The position numbers were made by a program, and so were the translations under genes. Under the pieces are notes generated by a model. The model searched no databases. It was not told the DNA's origin and saw nothing but the letters and a program-made list of their open reading frames with translations. Below are positions 1-15,056 of a DNA stretch of 64,000 nt, one piece after another (positions within the stretch are counted from its first letter, which is position 1; each line of letters begins with the position of its first letter). Source of the stretch: Druceiella hillmani (taxonomy: Eukaryota > Arthropoda > Insecta > Lepidoptera > Hepialidae); NCBI GenBank assembly GCA_039881145.1, contig JAYKKI010000062.1, positions 565,501 through 629,500 of the forward strand, given 5' to 3'.

Positions 1-1492
<1,492 letters not shown>

Positions 1493-3318
1493 GCATATAA
1501 AAACAAAATTAAAAACCTATACTTTTATTCATTCGACAAAATTAAGCTACTTCCATAGAAATTGATTAAAACTTGATTATAAATTTTGTAGTTCATTAAA
1601 GCAATATGTTTGCAAGACTTATCCTGCCTTCGTTGATTATAAATTCTGAAGCGCTATCTGCTAAAATGTAATTTTTTAGAAAATATTATTCCTGTTCGCT
1701 ATTAATAAGGAGGTTTTAATAAAATCTAACGCTCTTTGAACTCAAGTGTAAAGTAGCTTAGGAAAGTAGAAACAACTTCAGCCTGATACTATATAATTAT
1801 CTAATTTATGGGCTTATGCCGGCAACGCGTAGCTTAATATTTAGAATGGAATTTTCATTAATTCTTGCTGTTAAGTCAAACTGGTTTTGTATTAAACTAA
1901 AATGGTTGAATAAACAGTTTTTGCTTATATTTATCTCGTAAATAACTTGAATAAACTGGCGAGCCATTTCCAAAAGCTTATACACCATTTCATAAAAAGG
2001 GTGAAATGGTAAGCTTTAGCTTTGGAATCCGATATAGATGCGCATGTCGGGTACTCATTATCTTAAGATTCCGTAACCATATATTCTTAGATAGACGGTT
2101 TTTCGTAGATTGATCAAATCATTTTCATCAGATCTGTAAAGTTTCTATGGAATTCATTACGTGATAACGTGGTCAGAGATGATGATTTATGGTTGAATTG
2201 CGTATGATTGTTGAATTCCACATATCCCACCTTGGTTAACAAAAAAATGACCAGAGAAAGCATGCTGGACAACATTTTACAGACTCATACTTCGAGAACA
2301 AAACGCCCTGTTTGATAGTTTAACTAAGAATTTGTGATTGAAATAAAATATCTCTTCATTAATACTCATGTATCGATACGAATTCTCAACACTACATAAG
2401 TATACATCGAATAAGTTAAACAAATGAAAACTCAGAAACACTGCGCCAACAGAAGACCTTACCTGGCAATCCGGGTATTAATTCCATAAGAAGGAGAGTA
2501 GATGTCGTAATTCGAGACAGTCTTGTTCAACTAATACCTTCCCAAGTTTCACTGAGGGGATGAAATGGCGCATATGGGGTGTTAATTTGAAAATAGTTGC
2601 TTTACAAGGCACAACAGTTAATTAAGGAATAGATGTGGCATTCACAAATTTACTGTTTACATTTGAAACGCAGTTGAACATGAAATATAAACATTTATGA
2701 AAACATGCTCTCGTTGGATTGACTATTTAAGCTAATTATGAATTTAAAAAAAATCTAATATTCAGCTATTCCAAGGTTAAAACAAAATGTTATCTGCTGC
2801 TTTTATAAATAAAGCATTTGAAATCTAATTCACTTACACCGATTATACTAATAGAAGAAAAATATTATAAGGAAAATTCCAAGAGAAAATCCCATGAAAG
2901 ATGATCTATGATTTCGAGTTTTAAAAAGTTCGATATGTGTTAACAATATTACTGTATTCCTCTAAAATCCTTGATATATTTTCTTGAAATTTCTTTTGCC
3001 ATGATAGCTATTTTGAAATTTAATAAATCCAGGAGTGTGTGTATTTTCAAGTAATTTACGAACTGATTCTGAAGGATTGTATTATTTTCTTAGAAATGCG
3101 ATTCAGTTCTAAAGAGCACAAGATGGTAAATTTACTTTTTATTGTTTTATTTGCGGGAAGTAAACAAATTAAAATGAATGTCCATCCATCCGACCGTCTT
3201 TAAACCTTCATAGTTCACTTACCTAAGGCCATGAAAGGTATAATTCTTATAGTGGTTCAAACTAGTATTCATTAATTGAAATAAGTTAAAACTATAAAAA
3301 GCAGTATAGATCCTGACA
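1493..3318. other. Intergenic, no firm gene
   Basis: No recognisable protein. Two weak signals are noted. A minus-strand stretch at 2551-2463 is bounded by a good acceptor (pyrimidine tract then CAG) and a consensus donor (CAG/GTAAGG), but its best frame stops before the donor. A 60-codon minus open frame at 1988-1806 has no family I recognise. Confidence 0.4.
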
Positions 3319-3319
3319 T

Positions 3320-3388
<69 letters not shown>

Positions 3389-3395
3389 TACATGT

Positions 3396-3453
<58 letters not shown>

Positions 3454-3472
3454 ATGTACATATTTATATATT
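3320..3472. repeat. (AT)n / (TATG)n microsatellite
   Basis: Long AT run with ATAC and ATG interruptions, ending in TATG units. The Ile-Tyr open frames predicted on both strands here are translations of this simple repeat, not genes. Confidence 0.95.
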
Positions 3473-3589
3473 TTATTACCATTAAATATGACATTATATT
3501 TCTATCATAAAGAAATAGGTATTCGTCTACATAACATAGGAATTTCATTGCTTTTAAAAATATTTCTAATACCAAATAATGTCATGTCT

Positions 3590-3800
3590 CCTGACTACTT
3601 CATAGCTCCACGTGGTCCTGAATGTTTTTGTGGTTATAAATGTCTACTCTCATCTCGGGACTAGAGGGTTCGACGACCGGAGCACTGCTATCTGAGCGGG
3701 CTATCTTGTGGGAATACCTGACTCAGGTGCTTACGATCTATTCTGTTTATTTCGGCGCGACGATAGTTTCAGAAGTTATGGTAAATTCTGCGCTGTGGGG
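3590..3800. other. GC-elevated patch, unidentified
   Basis: About 200 bp clearly richer in G+C than its surroundings, containing GGGTTCGACGACC, which faintly recalls a pol III B box. No tRNA fold or coding frame could be drawn. It may be an old short interspersed element or a fragment of a larger one. Confidence 0.25.
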
Positions 3801-4409
3801 TTTAATATAATATGAAAATTTAAGTTTTTCTTTTTGATTACATTTTAGATAATAGGCAGAAGAGAAAAGTAATTTATATTATTTATTTTAAAACTCTATT
3901 AAAACTACTTAAAGTTTAGCACGCTTATATCATATCATATAGTATAACTTAATAAATTGCAAAATGTTTTTGATGAAGATAATGTTTCGGACATACAATA
4001 TAACAAAAAGACATGTCAAGTGCAAATATGACCATTTTATTGGAAAACTTGCTAAGTGGATAACCTACAATTATCTAAAATATATATTTGTAAATTAACT
4101 ACTTAAAAAAGAGGTATTAAAAAAATGTTAAATTTGTTGCAAAATAACCGCATGTAAAAATCAATCATTTTTCAAACAAATGATAAATATATTTTTAATC
4201 TGAATGACTAAATTTTTTTATAATATGGTTGACCTGTACCGCTAAAATATAACATATAACGTATCCAACTTTATAATTCGTAGTGTTAGTCCTTTTCTGG
4301 CAAGGGAGTCATTACATGATTTGCTCTCTTCAGTTTTACTTACGTAAAGTTTCTGAATGGAGACCAATTAATGCAATAACGCTGTCGTTCCGTCCTTCCG
4401 GTGGTCTAC

Positions 4410-4740
4410 AAGAAACATTCAGTGTGCAAACAGAGTAAGATGAAGATATAAATATCCAATAAAACGACATAATTTCCTATAATTATCCCACGGGAATGTA
4501 CCCTGGGGATAAAATATAGGTATTCTTTTGTACTGATCCAGGTCATACCTACATGTCGTCTGCCTAATTATCAAAATTTTCTGGGATGAAAAGCATCCTA
4601 TTTTTATCTCTGTGACGTCTGCCCTCACGCATCTGTCCACGTTCGGGTCGTACACTGAGCGATGGCGCGTGTCGTTGCTTCGCCCGCCCCTCTACCCTGC
4701 TACATGCGCTACCCGCGCCGCCAACTCATGTCAGCATATC
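4410..4740 (-). repeat. Non-autonomous dispersed repeat fragment
   Basis: The minus strand starts with a GC-rich block, then 'gataaaaataggatgctttt', 'catcccagaaaatt' and 'ccgtgggata'. Phrases like 'tatcccggaaaat...cccgcgggat' recur in insect non-autonomous repeats (Helitron-like or SINE-like), from memory. A 78-codon open frame crosses it but resembles no protein I know, so I treat the block as repeat. Family not established. Confidence 0.4.
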
Positions 4741-4984
4741 ACTGATGTATTTTAATAGCGCTTTGTTCAAGTAATTTGTATCGTGTAAACTTTTAAACTA
4801 CTTGTCCATGTTATATAGTTTACAAAACAAACTTTATCTACTTTAATTGATAAAAATAAATTTATTACTGTAAAATGCGCATTGTAAAAATAATTAAAAT
4901 TGACAGTATTTGAGCGTGATTACTTTGGTTATAATGGCATGCTCATGCGAACTTTTTGTTAGAACTATTTAAAAGTAACAATCC

Positions 4985-5190
4985 CTCTACACACGCTCAG
5001 AAGACGGATATTTTTTCGACTTATTTGACTCTCATCGTTATAAAATACCCAAACCACACAATATCTTAATAAGTCCTAGTATATGTGTTACTTTGATATA
5101 AACTGTATAACTATAAAGTTTCATCAAAATCTGTTCAGTACATCCTCACAAACTTATGCGTTTATAATAGTAGTAAGATTTGAAAGTCCC
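4985..5190 (+). repeat. Dispersed repeat 3' end
   Basis: Contains 'gtttcatcaaaatctgttca' followed by 'gcgtttataatagtagtaag'. This closely follows the terminal wording of a very common insect non-autonomous repeat family ('TTTCATCAAAATCGGTTCA ... GCGTTTATAATATTAGTAGGA', recalled, not searched). The block about 250 bp upstream may belong to the same insertion. Confidence 0.5.
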
Positions 5191-5673
5191 CATTGCTAAG
5201 AAATAGTCAACAATTTGTTTTCTGCTTACATGTACATGGTATATTCGAAAAATTTTAAGTAAAATGTAAAATTTTTCCTAATATTTTAATAATTAAAAAT
5301 ATAAATGTGGAAGGTTTTCGGTGAAGTCCACAAATATGAAATTTCTATGAACTCTATAAATATAACATTCAGGAAATCATTTTTTGATTTCTAATATTAC
5401 GAACATTTCATAGCTCAAAATTAAAAAAAAAACTAAGAGTTATTGCACAAAAAGTACTTTACTTATGATAAACCATCTCAATGAAAGTTTTTTTCACATG
5501 CCTGCAAAGAATATTTTCACGTGTTGAAAAACAATAATTTTCTTTTTTGAATAGAAATGCAATGTAAACTCAACTGCTTAAACTTTCATAAGGACTTAAG
5601 TCTAAAGCAAACTTAGCAGGTAATTAAATATTGAATTAAAAGCAAGGCATTTATTAGTAATCAAAAATGTTTT

Positions 5674-6030
5674 TTAAAAATTTATTTTTATATTTTGAGA
5701 CAATCTTTGTTCGTAAATGTATTCTTGATAAAAATCGTCAGTGACAAATTCAACCAAAACATACATTGCTGCACTTATATTACCACTGAATGTAGTACAA
5801 ATTACTGCTAAATATAGAAAAGAAAATTCTCCCAAAGCTAAGCAAGGTTGCGGCATTAATATATTCATGGAAATCGAGAGAGGGTCAAAAAGACTAAAGG
5901 ACGCTGTTGCGAAACTTTGAAGTTGGATAAAAATAAACCCAGTATTTGCTGATGTAGGAGTCCACCTAAAAGCATACGTCCTAAGGGAGAGAAGAACTCC
6001 GTCGGTAGATAATAACCTGTCCTATGAGCG
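5674..6030 (-). other. Unidentified open frame (about 118 codons)
   Basis: The frame is open from just after a TAG near 6030 to a TAA at 5674, longer than usual for such A+T-rich DNA. The first Met is at 5868. The peptide is hydrophobic in its middle and ends in an acidic, Tyr-rich tail. A CAG near 6022 could be a splice acceptor. The 'TYAFRWTP...FIFIQLQSF' part faintly recalls the central region of insect chemoreceptors, but the likeness is too weak to name it. It could be an exon, a pseudogene or chance. Confidence 0.25.
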
Positions 6031-9000
6031 GTATATAAAAATGCACGGGTTTTTTATGACATAAAAAGGTCTAAGTGAAGAGTGAAAATTCAGTTTATCT
6101 CTATACTTCATCTATGGTATATGGTAAAGAGTAAAACATGCAACCTAAAAACACGTACTATCTAACTATAACGTTCAAAAAAGCACACTACCTAAAAAAA
6201 TAAACTAGAACTATATTTTATGCCTTTTTAGTATAAACGTATTTTTCATCTGAAATGGAGATCGCTAAACTTTCCCTATTTACAGTTTGAATAATATTAG
6301 TTTTTCAATCCCGTAACAACAAATCTGAAACACATATAAATTCTTATTCGCATCCCTTAATAGTTTTATCCTGCGAATGTTGGGTATTAGGAAAAGTTAA
6401 AAACCTTTTTTTTCTTCAACGAAATGAGTATCGATTTCAATCAGGCTAATACATAACTGGCGAATTGCGATGTAAGTATTATTTTGAGCTTAATTTGCCA
6501 GACTTTTAATAATATTGAAATATTTTTTGTGCTCTAGTGCGGCATGCCTTGCGAGTTACGCAATGGTAATCAGGACTAAAATACCTTGCAGAATTTACCA
6601 ATGAATTTAATACACTAAATGAAATAGTTATATTATTTTTAAAATTCAATTAATAGCAGCGCGTTTTCTTTTTCGTGACAAACCCCAAACGCTTTTAACA
6701 TTTATATTCTGCTCTTATATTATTTTATATAACCTATATTTTAATTTGAAGTTTGTATTATTTATGTGCAAAATTTCACTGAAAGGCATTAAGCCGTTTA
6801 AATTTGATATAAAGAAAAAAACAAAAAAGGCAAAGTTAACTTTTTATTATATTACCGGGAATGAGTAAAATTATTATATATTAATCTGGATTATAATAAA
6901 TAGCCAAGATACTAATCTAAGGAAAACTTGTTTCTGTTGATAAATTAAGCACTGAAAAGTAATTCTTTGGCATTACTCTGACATGTGATATTATCCCGAC
7001 TCCATCTATGGGTGAAATTTTTCAGTACTGGTTGATGTCGAGTACAGTCAGTGAATTTTCCAAACACGAACATTGTCGTTTATGACATAAAATATGTTTC
7101 GTGTATAAAGAGTAATTTTATTGAAAAAGAATTTCGTCAATAATTAATGAACTTGCAATATGTTATTATTCTGTAAATATTTCGGTTACTGAAGTCAAGG
7201 AGAATTAATCTAAGTCTAAGAGTGAATTAGTCTTAAAGAATGCGAACATATCTTTGTATGTTTAATTTATTGAGTTATATCTAATTTAATTAAACAAAAT
7301 GAAATTATTATGAACGTTTTGATCCGGGTATATGGTCTATGAAGGAAGCATTTTCATTCATATTTAATTATCTTCTTTGTATTACGTATTTAATATTTTT
7401 ATCTGTTATATTCTTACTGGACAAACCAATTTATAAATTACGTTGTGATGTCATTCTCAAAGCATTCTCTCTATTTAATTTTCAAAACAATTACACGTAT
7501 TTGATTGTTGAAAAAGTCTAGTAATATTTATTCTTCGTTTCAGATCACGAATGATATATTTTAAATCTAAAAACTGGTATCTATTGTTCAAATTCACATA
7601 ATCATTTGCAAAGTTTAATTCCTAAATACTGTCTTCTTAATCAAACAAGATTCAAATAACAGGAAATTGAGGCAATAAACAAAAGCTAAGAATCTCTCTT
7701 TGAACAAATGGTTAACAAGCTGTGATAGTACACTTTTGCTAAACAAAGAGCTTGCTGTCTTCCTTCCGTTCAAATTTATCGAATGTCGATTAATAAAAAT
7801 GTTCGATTATTTTCCTTTACGAATTAGCATATCTAATTATCGGTCTTTTGATAAGAAATGCAGGTGTAATAGTGATTATTTAGATTATTGCAAATTTACT
7901 TCTATAGCTGTATTAATTTATATATCCGAAGCAACATACGCCTGTCAGCTGTCTGTTCCCTTATAATTTGAGTTCTAATAGATAGACTTTTATACTGATT
8001 TCATTTTTAAAGAAAATAGTTATCAAGAAAGGTTTTTATTATATTTATAGATTCACAAAACCAAAATGCAATAGAAATTCAGTATATCAAATTACTAAGG
8101 GTTTCCCCAAATCTTTATATTTAGAATTTTATTTGATTTTTTTATTTTAGATGTTATAAGTAATATCATAAGTTAAATTATGTAATAAAATGTATTAATT
8201 TATTAGACACTGAAGTATAAAAATAATAAAGTTAAGAAAATTTTATTCCAGTTACGCTGAATATTTTCAAGAAAAATTTTTTAAATCTGTTTTCTAGAAA
8301 TATTTAATGAAACGTTTATCTTTTAAGAACATATAACTGTGTTTAAAACTTTTAATAGTTTTTGAAATAAAATAATTGAATTTATTTTAAGCCAAATTAA
8401 CAAATATCACATTTTAATAATCCAAAACTAGGTGTAATTAATTAATTTCTGAAACTAAAAGTAACTTTATAAGAAAGAGTATATCAGTCGAATCACATAC
8501 AGATTCACTTCTCCATTTCCAACATTACGACAGAAAAATATTACAAGAAAAACTTACCTTTTTTGCGTTTGCTTTATGACCCTACACACATTCCTACTTA
8601 AATGATTCAGTTTAATGATCTGTCAAGGAGTGGTTGATTCTGGATGGAAACAATTGCTATCTTCCGATGCACGTCGAGACCTCATTCACAACTTAAGATG
8701 AACTTAAAAAATGCTCATGTCCTTTTTAATATTGAAAAAATTATATTACCTAAAATATATAACTGTGGACTAAAAATAACTGAACTTTTGATCAAAATTT
8801 CATACAAATAACTAACAACAAATTAAATTTAGTAAGGCGTCAGTCACACTTATTTCTTTTACCACATTTCTGGAAATCCCCTGAGATCTCTTCAATACAT
8901 GTTTGAACTTTGATTATGTATATTAGTCATTATGCTGGACATTAACCGTTATGTTAATGTCAAGCATTATTAAACAAAACAAGTCTAAAAGTAATCTAAT

Positions 9001-9832
9001 AAACTGGTTATTTCTATCGAGCCTCAAACGCGCAAGAAGAGTATTCACAGATTTCGATATGGTTCAATATGGTACAGGTCAAGTTCCTATTATGGTTTGC
9101 TTTAAACACCATCTTTATATGATTTTACTGGATATACTATTGGATGTTAACAAAATAGTTTTATAATTTTTTGAAATTTAAATAGAAGACTATAAAGAGT
9201 TTTTTGAATGTTTTTAGAGTCCTGTTAAACGATTATCTGGCTGAAATGAACACATTTTGGAAACAAGACATAATAAATATCCAAACGATCAAAGTAAGAT
9301 AGCAAAACCAAATCCTCAAAGTATTATATTATATATATACGCAAGAGTATTGTTAATTATTTTTCTAACGGGACACTAAAAAAAAGCAAAGAAATTTTGA
9401 ATCTCACAAATACCAAAAAAATCAGAACAATGATTTAAAACTATTTAATAAATATGCTAAATATTTTTCTATGTCATTAATTAGCATTAAGACAAAAATA
9501 TTAATTTCTCATAGAATTGAAATAAAACATGTGTTTTATTTTATACTGACATTTACAAAATTTCACAGTAGGGGTTAATATTATTACGTGATGATATAGA
9601 AGCAAAGTTTGCAAAAAAAAACAGTAGTTCGCATAAGAGTTACGGGGGTATTACTAAAACTCCTTAGGATTTATTATTTTCAGTAATTATGAGAGAAAAT
9701 AAATTTAAATTTCAAACAATAGACTTGTTAGTAATCTATTATAGCACTTTGCTTGAATTTGTTATTTTTTTTTACAAATTGGACGAATTCAAAAACGCAT
9801 CAAGATGATTAAATAGGAGAGAATTTTCGTTC
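6031..9832. other. Intergenic, nothing recognised
   Basis: A+T-rich with scattered open frames of 60-90 codons (7339-7521, 7700-7966, 8951-9166, plus strand). None has a recognisable domain, splice context or composition different from its surroundings. Confidence 0.45.
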
Positions 9833-10075
9833 GAGGACCTTTATGATTTTCGATTTAGATTGGTATTATGTGATGCTGCCCCATCCCGCGTTGCTACTTA
9901 TAACTAGTTTATTGACTTCAAGCGTCGTTGTCCCAGTCTCATTGATGATATTCGTGAAGGACGTTCCTCAACCGCGACAATTGGAGATTCCATCGATAAT
10001 GTGCTGAAGGTGTTAAATACTAACAAGAGAGTTACATATCAGCGGATTTAGATAAGTTCAAGTATCGACTTGAAT
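9833..10075 (+). pseudogene. mariner-family transposase relic, N-terminal part
   Basis: One frame reads 'EDLYDFRFRLVL', then 'APSRVATYN', a stop, 'FIDFKRRCPSLIDDIREGRS', 'IDNVLKVLN' and 'KRVTYQRI', then another stop. This is the order of the N-terminal helix-turn-helix region of mariner transposases: MIYYDFR, then an APS..TVYNWF segment, then a DE.R.GRP linker, then ENIDAVR and VTYREI. At least two stops, a short internal loss after the first block, and no catalytic DDD part make it a dead 5' fragment. No terminal inverted repeats were identified. Confidence 0.75.
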
Positions 10076-10539
10076 TAAATACAGAAAATTCTGCTTTTAT
10101 TCCCAAGAAAAAAATTTAAACAGTAAACAATACTATTCACGGCAGTCGTGGAAGCCGTGGCTTCTTTATAAAAAGGCGTCCAAAAATGAATAAGTTAATG
10201 GCTTCTTTCACCGATTCCATTGAATGAAGCGATTCAATTGAATGAAATTCTATGCGTATCATGGAAAATATTTTTGAAAATAATAAAAAATTTCAAACTT
10301 CCTAAATTGTTCCATTTTCTACATTCTAAAAATTTTCAGTTTAAAATTTTGTATAAAAATTAATAATAAGAAATGTCTAATGTCAAAATTCTAAAAATTT
10401 TTTTTACAGTAATCAAATTTTTTTTACAGTAAATTCAAAACTTCAATATATTTGGGTTTAAATGAAGAACTAATTTCTATAAAATGAACGCCATGAATTT
10501 TTACAAATTCTAAATAATTAAATATTAGCAGAGATCATT

Positions 10540-10650
10540 GCCCACCTTAAGATTAGTTGCCCACCTGAAGATGTTGCAACGAAACCTAGGTCATGGTAAA
10601 AAACTTAAACAAAGTAGAAATAATACATCACTTAGTTTCGTTTAATCATG
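10540..10650 (+). repeat. Penelope-like element 3' end with hammerhead-like motif (copy 1)
   Basis: Contains CTGAAGA (10565-10571), a GTTG/CAAC palindrome, GAAA (10581-10584), the ACCTAGGT palindrome and GTC (10590-10592). The downstream 60-70 bases closely match those at 56932-56995. These are the hammerhead core boxes in order. The first stem I pair is broken (C vs A at 10593) and stem II has lost its loop, so this copy is probably inactive. A partial duplicate 'ttgcccaccttaagat' sits just 5' of the motif. No GIY-YIG coding is visible upstream. Confidence 0.6.
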
Positions 10651-10659
10651 AGTAACAAA

Positions 10660-13600
10660 GTCGTTATATAAAAATCCTTAAACAAAGAATATCGTAAAAT
10701 TCATCCCCTTTCCCCTACTGTCTTCAGAAATGCGTAGTTAATGCGCATCTCCCTATTAATCTGGTGAATAAACTGAGCACAAAAATGAACAAATTAAACG
10801 TTTGAAATATCTGTCCTTACTTCTTAACTGATCAAAGGAAACTCGAAACCGAACGGACACAAAAGCTAAATGTAATCCCAAACTCGAATTTCTGACAAAG
10901 AAAACGTATTAAAGGAAAAAGTACAATAGATTTTCATCCACAATATTTAGAATACAAAGGAAATTTAACAAAATAGAAATACATTTCCGCCGGACGTAAT
11001 TTTAACTTCGTCAATATTTTATTTATCTTTTAAATAAATAATATAATAGTGGATTAAAAGCAAATTAGTTACTAAAAACTGACTTTGATAACAATAGCTT
11101 TAGCTGGAAAAAGCGACGCATCGGCTATTATGAATAAATAAGTAGTTCATAAATTGTTAGGAATAATAGTAAATAAGGGTTTTTATATGAGCTCATGAAA
11201 GGTAATGAGATTTTAAATTTCTGTATGCAATTTCCGATAAAAAAAGAAAATAAATATCAATAAAAAAATAAAATTAAAACAAATGCTACTGTTACGGTAG
11301 ACTACTTGAAATTAAATTAATCAAAATTATTTGCTTTCGGTTACATTTTTTTCTCAGTATTAAAGTCTTTTATATTTAATTATATCTAAGTATTTAAAAT
11401 TTCTGTTTTTTTTGTGCTATTTTGAGATCGACAAAGAATTTTGAACTGATATATTTTATTCTTGATGTGGGTCTTTCGAAAGAGGCATTTTAATTTTTTT
11501 CCTTTTGTTTTCATGTTCTTGAAGTATATATTTTGAAGCAAAATAAAATATCATGCTAATACTTTAATCTATAAATTATGGAAAAAAATATAATAGTACT
11601 ATCTTTTTTTATTGAGTATACTTAATTATTCAGGCTACTAAAATTTATTTGGGGATCATTCAAATATTGTCGCCAAAATAATTCATATTATTATTTTTAA
11701 ATTATTTTTCTTTAATTCTTTATTGCTGTTTCTATCTTCATTTTTAATAATTGCAAAACTATTGGAATTTATGAACAATTTTGAAAATGCTATATTTATA
11801 ACCTAGGTTTTAATCTTTATTTTAATATTTACAAAATTCAGTGATTCAAAGTTAGTAACACTAACATATCTATATTAAAAAAATAATTTTAGTTCCAAAT
11901 TGAAAATAATTTTTCTGAAAATTCTGGAATCATTTTTTTTGAGACTAGTCAACGTTCCTTAAATTTGTGCCCTGAATTTTATTTATTTATATATTTTACG
12001 GCTGACTCAGAAAACTAAGTTTACAACGGTGGACTTATATCTTTTTACAATCAACTATAATCAATTACTTGAGAAGAATTATTAATATAATGGATTGTCA
12101 ATTATTTCTGAACGCGAATTAGCCACACTTTTAAAATAAAATATAAAATAACATATTTAAATAAACGTGAATATGAATCATACAGAGTAAATATTAGATT
12201 AAGTAAAATAAAAGAGAAACAGTGACACGTCAGGAAGGAATAAGAATGGTTTACAGAAGGGATTTCAATCTACCAAATAAAATGGAGTGTTAGACGAATA
12301 TTTAATACAACCAAGAGGCATTCCTGTTTTTAAAACGTGGAAAGATAGATATTGGAATTTAGATCGCAGGCAAGAAAATGTAATGGACTTATTATGTAAA
12401 AATACAAAATACGGGTATAAAGGTGCTTTGGTTACGAGTCTTCAAAACTAGAAATGACTGCAACTCAGATATGTACTAAAATTTCTTAAATCCAAAAATG
12501 TACCGAATATTCAGGTTTTGAAGTCGTTTGAATATATTGAGTGAATATACATTAAGATTAGAATAACTTATGTCTCCCTATAATGACAAATATTTGTTAA
12601 ACTATGTTATACAGATAGAAGCAGAGATTGACAAATATTTGGTTTGAAACTAAGGAAAATTTTGAAACAATTGAAGGCAGTGCATTTCGAAAAAGTCTTG
12701 TGTCTAAACTCATTTATTTGAGAGTGCTGTATAAAATATTAAATTAAAATTTAAAAATTTCAATTTAAAAATTATTTTAAATGTAGATATTAATTTGCGT
12801 ATAAAAGTTCTTTTGTATTTTGACTATCTCGTTTAAGCATCATTTATTCTATTAAAACCAATCTATCTACCAGGGACTGGTTTTACTAAATATATACGGA
12901 AAATTACATTTCTATAAACATTTAAGAGAGAGTGGATATTGAGAACATGATGACTCTCGTGGTGTTAAAGTATTGAATATGTAATAATATTGTTAGTAAG
13001 ATATAAGCAATATGACAAATATTAAAGAAATATTATGTTGGTAACTAATAAACCTGCAACTTCCAGTGATTTACTGAACGGTATAGAAATTTTAAGAACA
13101 TCTCTGGTAGGGTGTGTAAAGGATGCAGACTCAAGCTTTTGCTCATTTAGGAACTGTGTTTCGATGAGTAATGGAAAAATGTAAGAAATAATTTAAAAGG
13201 AGCTACCATATGAGCTAAGGTCCCTACAAATATAAAAGTGCCGTCATATACAGAAAGCAATTGAGTTTCCATCATCTTAGTTATCGATCATAGTTTCTTA
13301 TTAGAGGAAATGAAAAGTGGTTGACATAAGTTGATTTTTTGCTTGAGCATTAGTGGCTAGGATCTAGTGAAAAAGGCGAACCTACATCGAAATATGACAT
13401 TAGACTAAAGGTTCCTTAATATATGTGTAACGGTATAAAAGGAATTCTTCAGTGGGTACTTTTTTGAACTATGAGTTTAATTAAAACCTATATTTTTGTG
13501 GTGCCTAACTGAGCAACCGCCGCTAAAGTGTCTATAAACTAAAGCAAAATGTATTTTACATGATAATGCTCGATTCTAATGATAGCAATGATAATTACAT

Positions 13601-14958
13601 AACTTAGGAAAATATGTAATTACCGTTACTAAATTTAGAATTACTGTTAATTATTTATAAAAAATTAAATAAATTTGGGATGTGAGAGGGGGGTTTATTA
13701 GTTAAAAAGATAATGATCATTTTAACTTTTCTTGTGACATTTTTATGATTTATCATTTTCATTATTTATGGCTTATTTAATTTTTCCCGTTTTTTATTTA
13801 TTAAAAATATACATGTAACTGAATAGGGAAAGTCAAATCCATAATATTTAATTTCACTTAATGTTAAAAAAAATCCTTTCACATATTCCAAATAAGTTTT
13901 CAAATTATTTTTAGTATTAATTCTGTTTTATATTATTTTCCTGAAAATATGCAAGGAGTAAATTCGAATTCCTCTTCACATTTATATCAATTCTAAACTT
14001 TTCACATTTAAACCAGCGTGATAACTCTGTTAACAAGAAGAGATATACGACAGCAATTAGACGTAAACAACGACATATTGCAATAAAAGTGGTAAGTATA
14101 TAAGCGAACCCAAAACAAAATACGTTCCCTACAAGACATCTTAATGGAAAGTATTATCGTCTCCTCTTGTTTATAATTTTCTCGACTAAGCTATAAAGTA
14201 GTACACAGCATCGATGTTTCCATCCAATTTAAATTCGAATCATATCCGTTCTTAGCTGATAAATCGTTTTACTTTAGCTTTATGATAAATGGCGTTTAAA
14301 ATTCGGTTCACGTAAACTGAACGAAAATTGGACTATGCAGTGTCGGAATGCATGTAAGAAATCGTATACCAAAAAGATTATTAAATACTGTAGCATACAT
14401 TTTAAGAGGATACTTGGAATAGTTCTAAGTTCTTATTTTTACAGTTGGAGTAGGCGAAAAAAAGAAGAATCAAAAACAAATTGTTAATTTGAAAAACACG
14501 AAAGTTTTAAGAAATTTAGAAAACACAAAAAACTTAAATACTTGCTAACACGACGGAATCTTTAATCAGAATTAAAAGAAACTAGCTAGCACGAGTAGAA
14601 CACACATTATGAGGATTGTGAACGCGTTTAGGCACTTATAAACCAATAAAGGTGTATTATTTCTATTATATTATTTAATATGTGTATTTTTAAGAACAAA
14701 AATATATTGCCTATCACATATTTGCCAGACGTCAAAATATTGCGTAGATGGCTTTTGTGTAGTCAATTTAAAATTATAAAAATTTATTTCTGTGTTCCTC
14801 AAAATAAATCATTTTAAATTATATATAAAATTAAAAACTATATATTTTTATTAATTTATTCAATACTTCATAAAAGACCCTCTTTAATTGTCATATAAAT
14901 ATTTTAAAAAGTTTACAAGAGGTACCTATAATAAGATTTAAAACCGTGCTAAATTGTT
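10660..14958. other. Intergenic, nothing recognised
   Basis: About 4.3 kb of A+T-rich sequence without a supported gene or element. Open frames are very short on both strands. Confidence 0.5.
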
Positions 14959-14959
14959 T

Positions 14960-15056
14960 GTGTCACAATGGTCCTGAGAAAATCGACCGTGACCGACGGG
15001 CAGACAGAGGTAAGTGATTTTAATAGCGTTCCGTTTTTCAGTTTGAGGCTCCGTTA
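14960..15056 (+). repeat. Dispersed repeat fragment ('ggttccgtttt' family)
   Basis: Reads 'gaccgtgaccgacgggcaga', then 'aatagcgttccgtttttc', then 'gaggctccg'. From memory this matches an abundant insect repeat with '...GTGACGGACAGACGGAC...AATAGGGTTCCGTTTT...GGGTACGGAACCC'. A related fragment lies at 52905-53010. Confidence 0.45.

Noticed and set aside
1806..1988. Chemoreceptor C-terminal exon
   Set aside because: Only a loose resemblance in hydrophobic pattern; no conserved motif or clear splice acceptor.
3219..3575. Open frames rich in Ile-Tyr on both strands (also at 32878, 38246, 38300, 40541, 47182 and 56453)
   Set aside because: They are translations of (AT)n microsatellites.
3640..3700. 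tRNA gene (GGTTCGA-like B box)
   Set aside because: No A box, cloverleaf or terminator could be placed.
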